Positions 8,959-17,963 of a DNA stretch of 64,000 nt are shown one piece after another; the stretch's first letter is position 1; each line of letters begins with the position of its first letter. The stretch is from Jiangella endophytica. GTDB lineage: Bacteria; Actinomycetota; Actinomycetes; Jiangellales; Jiangellaceae. The stretch is taken from contig NZ_QVAI01000002.1 of assembly GCF_003427025.1 (NCBI RefSeq), positions 1-64,000 of the forward strand. Reading direction: 5' to 3'. A program made the position numbers and the translations under genes. Under the pieces are notes generated by a model. That model was given only the letters and a program-made list of their open reading frames with translations. It made no database searches and had not been told where the DNA came from.

Positions 8959-9171
8959 TCATCCTTGAGCGAGGAGTCGCGCCGCGGTGTCGCCGGTCTC
9001 CCAGAGCCGGCGAGCGCGTTCCTGCTGCGTCTTCAACCGCTTGGCGAGCGCGCGCAACCTGCTGAGGTCGGCACCGTGATCGTCACCGTGTCGCTCGTTC
9101 ACCTCGCGCGCTCTCGGGTCCTCGAGGGCGGCGAGCACGGCCAGCACCTCGGCCACCGTCGTCTCGGTCAT
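8959..9171 (-). pseudogene. N-terminal remnant of a DNA alkylation repair (AlkD-like) protein
   Basis: This 70-codon frame reads like the first third of the roughly 230-aa actinobacterial DNA alkylation repair family: an initial helix, then REVNERHGDDHG, then LRALAKRLKTQ and WETGDTAARLLA. It ends at a TGA just where the family normally continues. The bases after the stop, in all three frames down to the tRNA-Gly (8877), do not restore the family sequence, so most of the gene is deleted rather than frameshifted. It lies 6 bp downstream of the DUF1905 gene on the same strand. The short protein may be made but should lack the HEAT-repeat glycosylase fold. The family assignment is from memory of the conserved N-terminus. 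Confidence 0.65.
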
Positions 9172-9177
9172 CGCGGG

Positions 9178-9465
9178 TCAGACGTCGACGAACAGGGTGA
9201 TCGTGACGACGTCGCCGATGTGGAGGTCCTCGCCCCGCCGCACGACGTCCTTGAGGGGGACGAGGTAGCCGCCGTCCTTCGGGTAGAGCGACGTGGTCCA
9301 TTCGGTGCCGTCGATGCGGGCCCGCACCGGGATCATCCCCCAGCCGTACGTCACCATCGCCGCCGCCTCCGCCAGTTCGGCGCTCTCGTCGGCGGGCACG
9401 GTGACGAAGTGGAACGGCGACGGGCCGCGCCAGTGCCAGATCTCGCCGCTGAACTCCAACTCCAC
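9178..9465 (-). CDS. DUF1905 domain protein
   Basis: A 95-aa protein that fits DUF1905: an N-terminal FSGEIWHWRGPSPFHFVTVP segment, a middle part ending in GWGMIPVRARI, and a C-terminal LKDVVRRGEDLHIGDVVTITL barrel strand. The family is a small beta-barrel of unknown role, often encoded alone. It starts 9 bp downstream of the GH16-like gene and stops 6 bp before the AlkD remnant, so the three may form one transcript. Confidence 0.8.
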   Translation of the reverse strand: MELEFSGEIWHWRGPSPFHFVTVPADESAELAEAAAMVTYGWGMIPVRARIDGTEWTTSLYPKDGGYLVPLKDVVRRGEDLHIGDVVTITLFVDV

Positions 9466-9474
9466 GCGGCGAGC

Positions 9475-10224
9475 CTAGACCTGCTGCAGCGGCTCGCCGC
9501 TCACGTGCGTCACGATCAGCTCCGGCACATCGCCGTCGGAGCCGCCGCGGGCGGGGAAGTCGAACACGCCGAGCATCAGCTGCATGGGGTAGTCGGGCGC
9601 CTGGTGCACCACGCGCACGACCCGGCCGTCGACGCTGAAGGTGACGCGGCCCGGCCGCCAGTCGACGCCGTAGTGGTGGAACTCGGAGACCTCCAGGTCG
9701 AGCCACGGGGTCGCGAAATCCTCGTGCAGCAGTGGGTCGCGGAACGCGTGCACGCCCATGCCGACGTCGTGGGCCGCCGATCCGAAGACCTCCATGACGC
9801 AGATCTCGCCGGACCGCTCGGGCCGGTCCTCGACGCCGGACAGCCAGAACGCCACCATCGACCGCTCGGTCACGACGCCGCGCATCCGCGCCTCGAACCG
9901 CCCGTAGGTCGGCGTATAGCCCCAGAACGGCGGCTGCTCCTCACGCACCGTCAGCCCGGGCACGAACGGCTGCTGCCCCACCGTGCCACCGGCGGGTCCG
10001 GAGAACGCGCCGGTCTGCAGCGCCGACACCCGCAGCGGTTCCTCGTGCCGGTCGGCGCACCACAGGTCCTGCTCCGGCGGGATCGACAGCCGCAACTCGC
10101 CGTCGCTCACGGAATACGTCGCGGCCGACTCGGCGCGCGAGCTCCAGTGCGAGAGATAGAAGGGGAACCAGACGCTCGTGTCGAGGTCGTCGCCGCCGAA
10201 CCGTTCCTCCATGCGCACGGCCAT
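9475..10224 (-). CDS. GH16-like (concanavalin-fold) protein with altered active-site motif
   Basis: A 249-aa protein resembling family 16 glycoside hydrolases: an early jelly-roll strand (FGGDDLDTSVWFPFYLSHW), the substrate-cleft segment YTPTYGRFEARMR and a late strand VDWRPGRVTFSVDGRVVR. The catalytic strand, normally Glu-x-Asp-x-x-Glu, reads EICVME, so the two glutamates are kept but the central aspartate is Cys. No signal peptide is visible, unusual for a polysaccharide hydrolase, so it may be cytoplasmic and have a binding rather than a hydrolytic role. It is followed closely by DUF1905. Confidence 0.75.
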   Translation of the reverse strand: MAVRMEERFGGDDLDTSVWFPFYLSHWSSRAESAATYSVSDGELRLSIPPEQDLWCADRHEEPLRVSALQTGAFSGPAGGTVGQQPFVPGLTVREEQPPFWGYTPTYGRFEARMRGVVTERSMVAFWLSGVEDRPERSGEICVMEVFGSAAHDVGMGVHAFRDPLLHEDFATPWLDLEVSEFHHYGVDWRPGRVTFSVDGRVVRVVHQAPDYPMQLMLGVFDFPARGGSDGDVPELIVTHVSGEPLQQV

Positions 10225-10251
10225 GCCCGATCGTAGCCCCGCCCCCGGACA

Positions 10252-10782
10252 TCACTCCCAGACCGTCACCGACGGCAACCCGCGCCCGGCCCGCGCGGCG
10301 TCGACCAGCTCCTGAACGAGGTCGGTCTTCGCCCGCGTGTACTCGTCGGAGTCCTCCGTCCGCGCGGCGAGGCCCCGCTTCAGCGCGCCGTACCGGGCGG
10401 CAGCCTCGGCGTGCTCCCGCAGGTGATCGCGGAGCAGCCGCTCGTTGCGGGTCTCCCAGGTGTCGGCGGTGACGACGTGCAGGTGGTGGGTACGCCGGCC
10501 GCTGTCGCCGTCGCGCGGGTAGAACAGCCGCCCTCGCATGCCGGTGTCGAGCCGGCGGTACCCGAGCGCGACCAGCGCGTCCTCGCGGGCGGTGACGGCG
10601 TCCAACGACGACACCGACGCCATGAGGTCGATGATCGGCTTGGCCGCGAGGCCGGGCACCGACGTGCTGCCGATGTGCTCCAGGTCGTCGAAGAGGCCGG
10701 GCAGTGCCGCCCGCAGCTCGCGAACCGCGGCGTCGGCCTGCGCCGGCCAGCCCGGGTCGTAGTCGCGCACCTCGATCGTCAT
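10252..10782 (-). CDS. GrpB family protein (nucleotidyltransferase-fold, UPF0157)
   Basis: A 176-aa GrpB/UPF0157 protein with the family landmarks YDPGWP near the N-terminus, the nucleotidyltransferase-like EHIGSTSVPGLAAKPIIDLM segment and the HHLHVV strand. The biochemical role of most members is not established; a few are fused to dephospho-CoA kinase. The ATG at 10782 was preferred over a GTG three codons earlier (10791). It is divergent from the SARP regulator with a gap of only 44 bp. Confidence 0.88.
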   Translation of the reverse strand: MTIEVRDYDPGWPAQADAAVRELRAALPGLFDDLEHIGSTSVPGLAAKPIIDLMASVSSLDAVTAREDALVALGYRRLDTGMRGRLFYPRDGDSGRRTHHLHVVTADTWETRNERLLRDHLREHAEAAARYGALKRGLAARTEDSDEYTRAKTDLVQELVDAARAGRGLPSVTVWE

Positions 10783-10826
10783 GGGCGCCACGCTAACCCC
10801 GCCGCGGGCGTCGTTAGGGTGAGCGC

Positions 10827-13800
10827 ATGCGTTTCGGCGTCCTCGGCCCGCTGGCCGTCTGGACCGACGACGGTGTCGGCGTCACCGTTCCAGGGGTGAA
10901 GGTGCGGGCGCTGCTGGCCGCTCTGCTCGTGCGGCAGGGCCGGGCCGCCTCGGCCGACGGGCTGGTCGAAGACGTCTGGGGCGACGACGCGCCGGCCAAC
11001 CCCGGCGCGGCGCTGCAGGTACGCGTCTCGCAGCTGCGCAAGGCCCTCGACGACGCCGAGCCGGGCGCCCGCGACCTCGTCGTGTCCCGCGCCCCGGGCT
11101 ACGCGCTGGAGACCGACGCCGTCGACGCCGTCCGCTTCGCCGGCCTGGTCGCCGAGGCGCAGTCGAACGACGACCCCGCCCGGTGCAAGGAGCTGCTGAC
11201 CGAGGCGCTCGGCCTCTGGCGCGGCCCGGTCCTGGCCGACTTCGCCGACCACGAGTTCGCCGGCACCGTCGCCTCCGGGTGGGAGGAGCGGCGGCTGGCG
11301 GCGGTCGAGCTGCTGGCCGAGGCACGGCTGGAGCTGGGCGAGCACACGGTCCTGGCCGCCGAGCTGGCCGCGCCGGTCGCCGACCACCCGTTCCGCGAGC
11401 GGCTGCGCGCCGTCCACCTGCGGGCGCTCTACCGGGCCGGGCGGCAGCGCGAGGCGCTGGACGGCTACGAGGAGTTCCGCCGCGGCCTCGCCGACGAGTT
11501 GGGCGTGGATCCCGGGCCGGAGCTCGCCGCCCTGCACCAGGCCATCCTCGAGCAGGATCCGACGCTGGCGCCGGAGCGGGAGCCGCGGCCGCGCACCAAC
11601 CTCCCGCCCCCGCCTCCGCTGATCGCCCGCGACGGCGCGCTCGCCGACCTGCGCGACCTGTTGGACAAGGAGCGCCTGGTCACGCTGACGGGGCCTGGCG
11701 GCGTCGGCAAGACCCGGCTGGCGACGGCGGCGGCCCAGCCGCTCGTGGACGGCTACGACGACGGCGGCTGGCTGGTCGAGCTGGCCGCGCTGGAGCGGCC
11801 GCATCCCCGTCGCGCAGTCGACGACATCGCCGAGCTGACCATGGCCGCGCTCGGCATCCGCGACGCCGCCGACCCGGGCGATCGGCCGGCCACGCCGGCG
11901 GACCGGCTCGCCGAGGTGCTGCGCGACCGCCGGATGCTGCTGATCCTGGACAACTGCGAGCACCTCGTCGAGCACGCCGCCGCCCTCACCGAGCGGCTGC
12001 TGCGCGCCGCGCCCGGCGTCACCATCCTCGCCACCAGCCGCGAGCCGCTCGGGCTCAGCGGCGAGGTGCTCTGGGACGTCCCGCCGCTCGACCTGCCCGA
12101 CGCCGACGACCACCTCGCCGAGTCGGGCGCCGTGCGACTGTTCGTCGAGCGGGCGACGGCGTCGGCGCGTGGCTTCACGCTCGACGCGTCCACCGGGCCG
12201 GCCGTGGCCCAGCTGTGCCGCCGGCTCGACGGCATCCCGCTCGCGCTCGAGCTGGCCGCGACCCGGGTCCGCGCGCTGGGTGTGCACACGCTGCTGGACC
12301 GCCTCGACGACCGCTTCCGCGCACTCGGCAGCGGCCCGCGCGACCGGCCGGCCCGGCAACGCACGCTGCTCGCGGCCATCGAGTGGAGCTGGAACCTGCT
12401 GGAACCCGACGAGCAGACCGTGCTCCGGCGACTGGCCGTGCATGCCGACGGCTGCACACTGGCCGCCGCGGAGGCCGTCTGCGCTGACGACGGCGACCTC
12501 GACGTCCTCGATCTGCTGGCCCGGCTGGTCGACCGGTCACTGGTCGTGGTCGACGAACGGGCCGGCGGGCCGCGCTACCGGCTGCTGGAGTCCGTCGCCG
12601 CGTACGGCGTCAACCGGCTGCACGAGTCCGGCGAGCACGCCGTCATCCGGGCCCGGCACGCCCGCCACTACACCAGGCTGGCCGAGCGGGCCGACGCCGA
12701 GCTGCGCGGTCACGGTCAAGGCGAATGGCTGCACACGCTCGACGTCGAGTCGGCCAATCTGCGCGCGGCGCTGGACACCGCCGAGCGGCTGGGCGACGCC
12801 GAGTTGGCGCTGCGCCTGACCAGCGCGCTGGCGTGGTACCGGCTGCTGCGCGGACGGCCGACGGAGGCCCGCCGCGCACTGGGGACGGCGCTGGCGATCG
12901 TCGGCGACGCGCCACCGGCCGTCCGTGGCCAGGCGCTCACCTGGCGCACCGGCATCATGATCCTGCAGGGCGACCAGAGCGACTGGGCGGAGCGCTGCGA
13001 GGCGGCGCTGCGCTCGTTCGACGAGACGCGCGACGCCGCCGCGCGGGCCCGCGCGGAATGGTTCCTCTGCCACGCGACGTTCGACCTCGGAGACGCCGCC
13101 ACCACCGAGCGGCTGCTGAACGGCGCCGCCGCGGGGTTCGCGGCGAGCGGCGACCGCTGGGGCGAGGCCGCGGCGCTGACGCTGCGGGCCCGGCGGGCGC
13201 ACGTCGAAGGCGACCCGGCGGCGATGGAGACCATGGCGTCGCAGGCCGTGCGGATCTTCACCGAGCTCGGCGACGGCTGGGGCGTGCTGCAGGCGACCGA
13301 CTGGCTGATCGGGCAGGCCGACCTCACGGGCGACTACGAGCGCGCCCGACGGCTGTGCGCCGACGCGCTGACCCGGGCGGAGGCGCTGGGCCTGTGGCCG
13401 GAGGTGGCCGGGGTGCTGTCGTGGCTGGCCTGGATCGACGTGCAGACCGGCGACCACGCCTCCGCCCGCGAGCACGGTGAACGGGCGCTGCGGCTCGCAG
13501 CCGAGCACAGCGGCCACTTCGCGCAGGTGTTCGCGTCGCTCGGCGTGTGCTTCGCGGCGCGCCGGTCCGGCGACCTCGACGCCGCCGAGGAGCTGCTGAC
13601 CCGCCTGATGCAGGGCGCCGAGGAGCAGGCCGAAACGGCCGGGATCGCCTTCTACACGCCGATGGTGCTGAACGAGCTCGGGCTGCTCACCGCCGAACGG
13701 GGCGACCCCGCCGCGGCGCTCGACCTGCACCTGCGCTCGCACGACGCCGGCGTCGAGATCACCGCGGGCCGCGATCAGACGGCCGCGCTGGAGGGTGCGG

Positions 13801-14060
13801 CCGCCGCCCTGGCGCTGGCCGGAGCGGCGCACGACGCCGCCGTCGTGCTCGGCGCCGCCGTGGCCGCCCGCGACGCCAGCGGGTTCCCGCTGTCACCGGC
13901 CGAGCGGCTGGAGGCCGAGCGCGTCACGGCGCTGGTCCGCTCGGCGCAGGACGACGCCGCGTTCGAGGCGGCCGTCGCCGACGGCGCACGCATGACCGGC
14001 GCGGCCGCCCGGGTCCTCGCCGGGCGGCCGCGCACGGGTCCGGATCACTTGGGCGCGTAG
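10827..14060 (+). CDS. SARP/AfsR-type transcriptional regulator with NB-ARC ATPase and TPR-like C-terminus
   Basis: A 1077-aa regulator. Residues 1-95 form an OmpR-like winged helix and about 96-245 the bacterial transcriptional activation domain (BTAD). A P-loop ATPase follows, with Walker A GPGGVGKT near residue 290 and the LLILDNCEHL Walker B region; helical TPR-like repeats fill the remaining 500 residues. Such regulators control secondary metabolism or other accessory functions, switched by nucleotide binding. No biosynthetic gene cluster is visible around it. Its 3' end overlaps the convergent DHFR-like gene by 16 bp (14045-14060). Confidence 0.92.
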   Translation: MRFGVLGPLAVWTDDGVGVTVPGVKVRALLAALLVRQGRAASADGLVEDVWGDDAPANPGAALQVRVSQLRKALDDAEPGARDLVVSRAPGYALETDAVDAVRFAGLVAEAQSNDDPARCKELLTEALGLWRGPVLADFADHEFAGTVASGWEERRLAAVELLAEARLELGEHTVLAAELAAPVADHPFRERLRAVHLRALYRAGRQREALDGYEEFRRGLADELGVDPGPELAALHQAILEQDPTLAPEREPRPRTNLPPPPPLIARDGALADLRDLLDKERLVTLTGPGGVGKTRLATAAAQPLVDGYDDGGWLVELAALERPHPRRAVDDIAELTMAALGIRDAADPGDRPATPADRLAEVLRDRRMLLILDNCEHLVEHAAALTERLLRAAPGVTILATSREPLGLSGEVLWDVPPLDLPDADDHLAESGAVRLFVERATASARGFTLDASTGPAVAQLCRRLDGIPLALELAATRVRALGVHTLLDRLDDRFRALGSGPRDRPARQRTLLAAIEWSWNLLEPDEQTVLRRLAVHADGCTLAAAEAVCADDGDLDVLDLLARLVDRSLVVVDERAGGPRYRLLESVAAYGVNRLHESGEHAVIRARHARHYTRLAERADAELRGHGQGEWLHTLDVESANLRAALDTAERLGDAELALRLTSALAWYRLLRGRPTEARRALGTALAIVGDAPPAVRGQALTWRTGIMILQGDQSDWAERCEAALRSFDETRDAAARARAEWFLCHATFDLGDAATTERLLNGAAAGFAASGDRWGEAAALTLRARRAHVEGDPAAMETMASQAVRIFTELGDGWGVLQATDWLIGQADLTGDYERARRLCADALTRAEALGLWPEVAGVLSWLAWIDVQTGDHASAREHGERALRLAAEHSGHFAQVFASLGVCFAARRSGDLDAAEELLTRLMQGAEEQAETAGIAFYTPMVLNELGLLTAERGDPAAALDLHLRSHDAGVEITAGRDQTAALEGAAAALALAGAAHDAAVVLGAAVAARDASGFPLSPAERLEAERVTALVRSAQDDAAFEAAVADGARMTGAAARVLAGRPRTGPDHLGA

Positions 14061-14584
14061 ACGCCCACGATGATGCCGGACTCGAACACCGTCTGGTCGA
14101 TCAGCTTCAGGTGCGTGACGTCGAAGCCGTCGCCCAGCCGGTACCCGTCGCCACCGGCGATGACCGGGTACGTCCAGAAGTGGTACTCGTCGACCAGCTT
14201 GTGCTCCAGCAGCGCGCGGTCCAGCTCGCCGGTGCCGTACTTGATGATGTTCTCGCCGGGCTGCTGCTTGAGCTCGGCGACGGCCTGAGCGACGTCGCCC
14301 TCGAGGGCCTGGGCGTTCCACTCCAGCTTGCCGCTGAGCGTGCGGGACGCGACGTGCTTCGGCAGCGCGTTCATACGGTCGGCGATCGGGTCGCCGGCCC
14401 GCGACAGCCAGGCCTCCTTGAAGCCGTCGTAGGTCTCGCGGCCCAGCAGCATCGCGTCGGAGCCGTCGACCAGCTTCGCGTTGTAGTTGTTGTGCTGCTC
14501 GTCCCAGTAGGGCTGGCCCCAGACGTGCGGCTCGCCGATGCAGCCGTCGAGCGTGATGAAGGTCGACTCGATGATCTTGCGCAT
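14045..14584 (-). CDS. dihydrofolate reductase family (RibD C-terminal domain) protein
   Basis: A 179-aa RibD_C/DHFR-fold protein beginning at an ATG (14584) behind a perfect AGGAGG six bases upstream. Landmarks are STFITLDGCIG at the N-terminus, AMLLGRETYDGF, and IKYGTGELDRALLEHKLVDE with the C-terminal sheet. Members are probably NADPH-dependent reductases of unknown substrate; this is not the essential folA enzyme. It overlaps the SARP gene end to end. A second, different member of the family lies at 17373-17963. Confidence 0.87.
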   Translation of the reverse strand: MRKIIESTFITLDGCIGEPHVWGQPYWDEQHNNYNAKLVDGSDAMLLGRETYDGFKEAWLSRAGDPIADRMNALPKHVASRTLSGKLEWNAQALEGDVAQAVAELKQQPGENIIKYGTGELDRALLEHKLVDEYHFWTYPVIAGGDGYRLGDGFDVTHLKLIDQTVFESGIIVGVYAPK

Positions 14585-14701
14585 GATGTCCTCCTGTTGT
14601 CGTCGTTCTCGATGACCCCAACGATGCCGGGACCTCCTTACGGTTTCCTTCAGGTCCCCGCCTCCGGAGCGGAAGAAGGCGGAAGTGGCACAATCCGCCG
14701 C

Positions 14702-15454
14702 ATGCCCGCGCACCTGATCGTCGAGCCGCTGGACCGCCGGCCGGACCTGGCCGCGATGCCGTCCCGGCTGCCCGCCCTCTGGCCGCCGTTCATGCAGCAG
14801 GACCCGACCGCCAACCTCTATTACCCGGACGTCGAGACGAACCACCCCGAGCACGTGCTGGTCGCCTACGAGGAGCCGGACACCCCGATCGCGCTCGCGT
14901 ACACCGTCCCGTTCGAGTTCGGCAGCGAGCACCGGCGGGAGCTGCCGGACGACGGCTGGGACGGCGTCATCCGCTGGGCCGCGCAGGACCGCGACCGCGA
15001 CACGCCGCCGACGCTGGTGTCGGCGCTGGAGATCTCCATCCGGCCCGACCGCCGCGGCCAGGGACTCGCCCAGGTGCTGCTCGCGGCCATGCACGCCAAC
15101 GTCCGCCGGTTGGGCTTCAGCGAGCTGGTCGCGCCGGTGCGGCCCAGCGCGAAGCACCTCGAGCCGCACACCCCGATGCGCGAGTACGCCCGCCGCACCC
15201 GCCCCGACGGCCTCCCGGCCGATCCGTGGTTGCGCGTGCACGCCCGCGCCGGCGCGACGATCCTCGAGATCGCGCCACGGTCGATGGTCATCGCCGGCAC
15301 GCTCGCCGAGTGGCGCGAGTGGACCGGCCTCCCGTTCGACACCACCGGCGCCGTCGTGGTCCCCCAGGCGCTGGTCCCCGTGCACTGCAGCGTCGAGCAC
15401 GACTACGCGGTCTACGTCGAACCCAACGTGTGGATGCGGCACCCCATCGGCTGA
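14702..15454 (+). CDS. GNAT family N-acetyltransferase
   Basis: A 250-aa acetyltransferase-like protein. The acetyl-CoA-binding core is visible at EISIRPDRRGQGLAQVLLAA, where the Arg-Arg-Gly-Gln-Gly-Leu motif A binds the cofactor pyrophosphate. An N-terminal domain of about 100 residues and a C-terminal beta-rich part ending YAVYVEPNVWMRHPI complete it, resembling long-chain N-acyltransferase-like GNAT proteins. The substrate cannot be inferred. The start ATG at 14702 lies 117 bp from the divergent DHFR-like gene. Confidence 0.8.
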   Translation: MPAHLIVEPLDRRPDLAAMPSRLPALWPPFMQQDPTANLYYPDVETNHPEHVLVAYEEPDTPIALAYTVPFEFGSEHRRELPDDGWDGVIRWAAQDRDRDTPPTLVSALEISIRPDRRGQGLAQVLLAAMHANVRRLGFSELVAPVRPSAKHLEPHTPMREYARRTRPDGLPADPWLRVHARAGATILEIAPRSMVIAGTLAEWREWTGLPFDTTGAVVVPQALVPVHCSVEHDYAVYVEPNVWMRHPIG

Positions 15455-15498
15455 ACGCGCCGTGCGACCGCCCGCCCGGCGGATGCGCCCGGCGAGCG

Positions 15499-16110
15499 TC
15501 AGCGGTCGGCCTGGTGGTACTCCAGGCCGGCGCCGGACGGCATCAGGTACGCCGCCCAGCGCTCGGCCGGCGGCTGCCCGCCCAGCGACCGCGCCGTCGT
15601 CAGCCCGGCGACCTCGGGACCGATCAGCGCCAGCCGGAACGGCACCGTCGCGTGCATCCGTGCGCCGATACCGGCCAGCCAACGGTCCAGCGGCCGCCGC
15701 CACAGCAGGGAGTCGCCGCCGCGGAACGGGAAGGCGGCACTGCGCGGCTCGGCGAGATCCAGTGCGCCGACCGGGATGTAGAACACCAGCCAGTCGGTGC
15801 CGGACACCTGCCGGACGGCGCGGACCCCGCACACGACGGTGCGCCGCCGCGGCAGTGCGACCAGCCCGGCCAGCCGGCCGTGTCGTTGCAGCGCCGCCAC
15901 GGTGCACGGCGCGTCGGCCCACGTGCGCGGGTCGTCGCGGTGCGCCGCCTGGCATCCGGCGACGTCCGCGGCCGCCCACAGCGTCGTCAGCGCCGCCTCC
16001 AGCCGGGCGTCGTCGCGCTCGCCCAGCTCGACGGCCAGCTCGTAGGCACCGCCGAGCCAGAGCGTGTCATCTCGCAGATCGGAAGCGTCCGCCACCACGG
16101 GGACCATCAT
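15499..16110 (-). CDS. hypothetical protein
   Basis: A 203-aa protein from the ATG at 16110; a TTG thirteen codons upstream (16149) is less likely. It is rich in Ala, Leu and Arg, with a helical N-terminal half (LGGAYELAVELGERDD, LEAALTTLWAAADV) and a beta-rich C-terminal half (VCGVRAVRQVSGTDWLVFYIP). There is no signal peptide, membrane segment or recognised motif. It is convergent with the GNAT gene and followed upstream by an aldo/keto reductase on the same strand. No function can be offered. Confidence 0.65.
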   Translation of the reverse strand: MMVPVVADASDLRDDTLWLGGAYELAVELGERDDARLEAALTTLWAAADVAGCQAAHRDDPRTWADAPCTVAALQRHGRLAGLVALPRRRTVVCGVRAVRQVSGTDWLVFYIPVGALDLAEPRSAAFPFRGGDSLLWRRPLDRWLAGIGARMHATVPFRLALIGPEVAGLTTARSLGGQPPAERWAAYLMPSGAGLEYHQADR

Positions 16111-16180
16111 TCCGGCTGGACGACCCTCATGGGGGCGGTTTCCGGACAACTCGGGCCACGATGCCGTCCGGACGCGACGA

Positions 16181-17182
16181 TCAGGGGCGCACCGGCCCGG
16201 TTCCGGTGTCGTTCGCCGTGACGGCCGCGGCGATGTCGTCGAGGTCGGCCGCGTCGAGCCGGAGCCCGGCGGCGGCGATCCAGCCGTCGACCTGGCCCGG
16301 CCGCCGTGCTCCGACGATGGCGGCGGTGACCCCGGGCACGTGCAGGGTCCAGGCGACCGCGAGCGCCGCGACGCCGACGCCGTTGCGCTCCGCGATCGGC
16401 CGCAGGTCCTCGACCAGCCCGAGGTTGCGCCGCAACCCGTCGCCGGTGAACTGGCCGTCGCGGCTGCGCCAGTCGTCGGCGCCCAGCGCCGCGGCCCGCT
16501 CGGCGGTGAACGACCCGGTGAGCAGGCCGGAGGCCATCGGGCTGTAGACGATGACGCCGGTGTCGTGCGCGGCCGCCCACGGGATGACGTCGGCGGCGGC
16601 GGCGCGGTGGATCAGGCTGAGCGGCGGCTGCAGCGCGTCGACCGGCCCGGCGGACTCGGCCGCGTCGAGCTGCTCGACGTCGTGGTTGGACAGCCCGGCG
16701 GCACGGATCTTGCCCTCGTCGACCAGCTCGCGGAACGTCTGCCAGTACTCCTCGACCGGGGTGTCGTCGCCGGCCGGCCAGTGCATCTGGAACAGGTCGA
16801 TGCGCTCGACGCCCAGCCGCCGCAGCGAGCTCTCGACGTCACGGCGGATGCTGTCCGGCGCGCCGACGCGGGTGGCCGGCTTCGACCGGTCGGCCGGGTC
16901 CCAGACCAGCCCGCCCTTGGTGAACACGTACGGGCGGTCGTCCGGCGGGAGGTCGCGAAGTGCCCGCGCCACCACCTCCTCGGAATGCCCGAACCCGTAG
17001 ACGCCGGCGGTGTCGATCCAGTTCACGCCCGACTCGACGGCGTGCCTGATGGCCTGGACGGAATCGTCGTCGTCCTGAGCGCCCCAGCCGTTGGTCCAGT
17101 CGGCGCCGCCGATGGCCCAGGCGCCGAAGCCCACGCGGGTGAGGTCCATGTCAGTACGGCCCAGCCGGGCGATCTGCAGCAT
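16181..17182 (-). CDS. aldo/keto reductase
   Basis: A 333-aa NADPH-dependent aldo/keto reductase with the complete catalytic tetrad: Asp57 (WIDTA), Tyr62 (GVYGFG), Lys89 (FTKGG) and His134 (QMHW). The cofactor-binding C-terminal part contains AIVGARRPGQV. Length and layout fit the AKR11/YajO-like group. It starts at an ATG at 17182. No physiological substrate can be deduced; the neighbours are not obviously related. Confidence 0.92.
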   Translation of the reverse strand: MLQIARLGRTDMDLTRVGFGAWAIGGADWTNGWGAQDDDDSVQAIRHAVESGVNWIDTAGVYGFGHSEEVVARALRDLPPDDRPYVFTKGGLVWDPADRSKPATRVGAPDSIRRDVESSLRRLGVERIDLFQMHWPAGDDTPVEEYWQTFRELVDEGKIRAAGLSNHDVEQLDAAESAGPVDALQPPLSLIHRAAAADVIPWAAAHDTGVIVYSPMASGLLTGSFTAERAAALGADDWRSRDGQFTGDGLRRNLGLVEDLRPIAERNGVGVAALAVAWTLHVPGVTAAIVGARRPGQVDGWIAAAGLRLDAADLDDIAAAVTANDTGTGPVRP

Positions 17183-17372
17183 GCCGCCAGCTTCCGACGG
17201 CCGGGGCTGCGGTGTCCAACACGAGAAATCGATCGACCCGAGAAGCCCCGGTCATCAATACCCCAGCGAATCGGCCACCATCCCCAGGACGTCGGCCCGG
17301 GCCTTGCCGAAACAGTGCCCATGGGACACGGTTCATGCGGACGGGAACAGTGACGGCTGGACGGAGGAACCC

Positions 17373-17963
17373 GTGTCCGCATCCGTGCTCTACATGTCCG
17401 TGTCCGTCGACGGCTACATCGCCGCGCCGGACGACTTCCTCGGCGGCCCCGAGGGTCATCGCCTGCACGAGTGGTTCGCGCCGGGCGGCGAGTTCGCCGA
17501 GGTGACCGGCCCGGCCGGCGTCCTGATGGACGAGATGGCGGCGACCGGGGCCGTCGTCACCGGGCGGCGGACGGCCGAGTTGATGGACCACTGGGGCGGG
17601 GACCTGCACGGCGTCCCGATCTTCGTGGTCAGCCACCGGCCGCCGGGCCCGGCCGCCCGGTTCGGCTACCCCATGGTGACCTACGTGACCGACGGCGTCG
17701 CCAGCGCCGTCGAACAGGCGAAGGCCGCCGCCGGCGGGAAGAACGTGCACGTCCAGGGCGGCTATACGGCCCAGCAGGCGCTGGCGGCCGGCGTTCTGGA
17801 CGAGATGGAGATCAGCCAGGTCCCGGTGCTGCTCGGCGCCGGGCGCCGGCTGTTCGACCTGCTGCCGGCGCAGATCGAGCTGGACATCGTCCGGGTCATC
17901 GACACCCCGGAGGCCACCCACCTGCGCTACCGGGTGCGGCGTGACCAGGGCGTGTCTCCCTAG
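17373..17963 (+). CDS. dihydrofolate reductase family (RibD C-terminal domain) protein
   Basis: A 196-aa RibD_C-type reductase that begins at a GTG (17373) five bases after a GGAGG at 17363-17367. Landmarks are YMSVSVDGYIAAPDD at the N-terminus, VTGRRTAEL, and HVQGGYTAQQALAAGVLDEM with the LLGAGRRLFD segment. It is about 30% shorter at its cofactor loop than true ribulose-forming RibD and probably acts on an unknown carbonyl or pteridine-like compound. The 3' end overlaps dinB by four bases on the opposite strand. Confidence 0.85.
   Translation: MSASVLYMSVSVDGYIAAPDDFLGGPEGHRLHEWFAPGGEFAEVTGPAGVLMDEMAATGAVVTGRRTAELMDHWGGDLHGVPIFVVSHRPPGPAARFGYPMVTYVTDGVASAVEQAKAAAGGKNVHVQGGYTAQQALAAGVLDEMEISQVPVLLGAGRRLFDLLPAQIELDIVRVIDTPEATHLRYRVRRDQGVSP

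Noticed and set aside
8804-8960. tRNA-Gly as an integration site of a mobile element.
   Set aside because: No integrase, attL/attR duplication of the tRNA end or phage genes were seen; only the truncated neighbouring gene hints at past recombination.
10779-12443. A long minus-strand reading frame opposite the SARP regulator (and similar ones at 561-1661, 12537-13832, 30610-32100).
   Set aside because: These arise from the G/C-biased third codon positions of the real genes; they are rich in Arg, Gly and Pro, lack domain signals and have no ribosome-binding sites.
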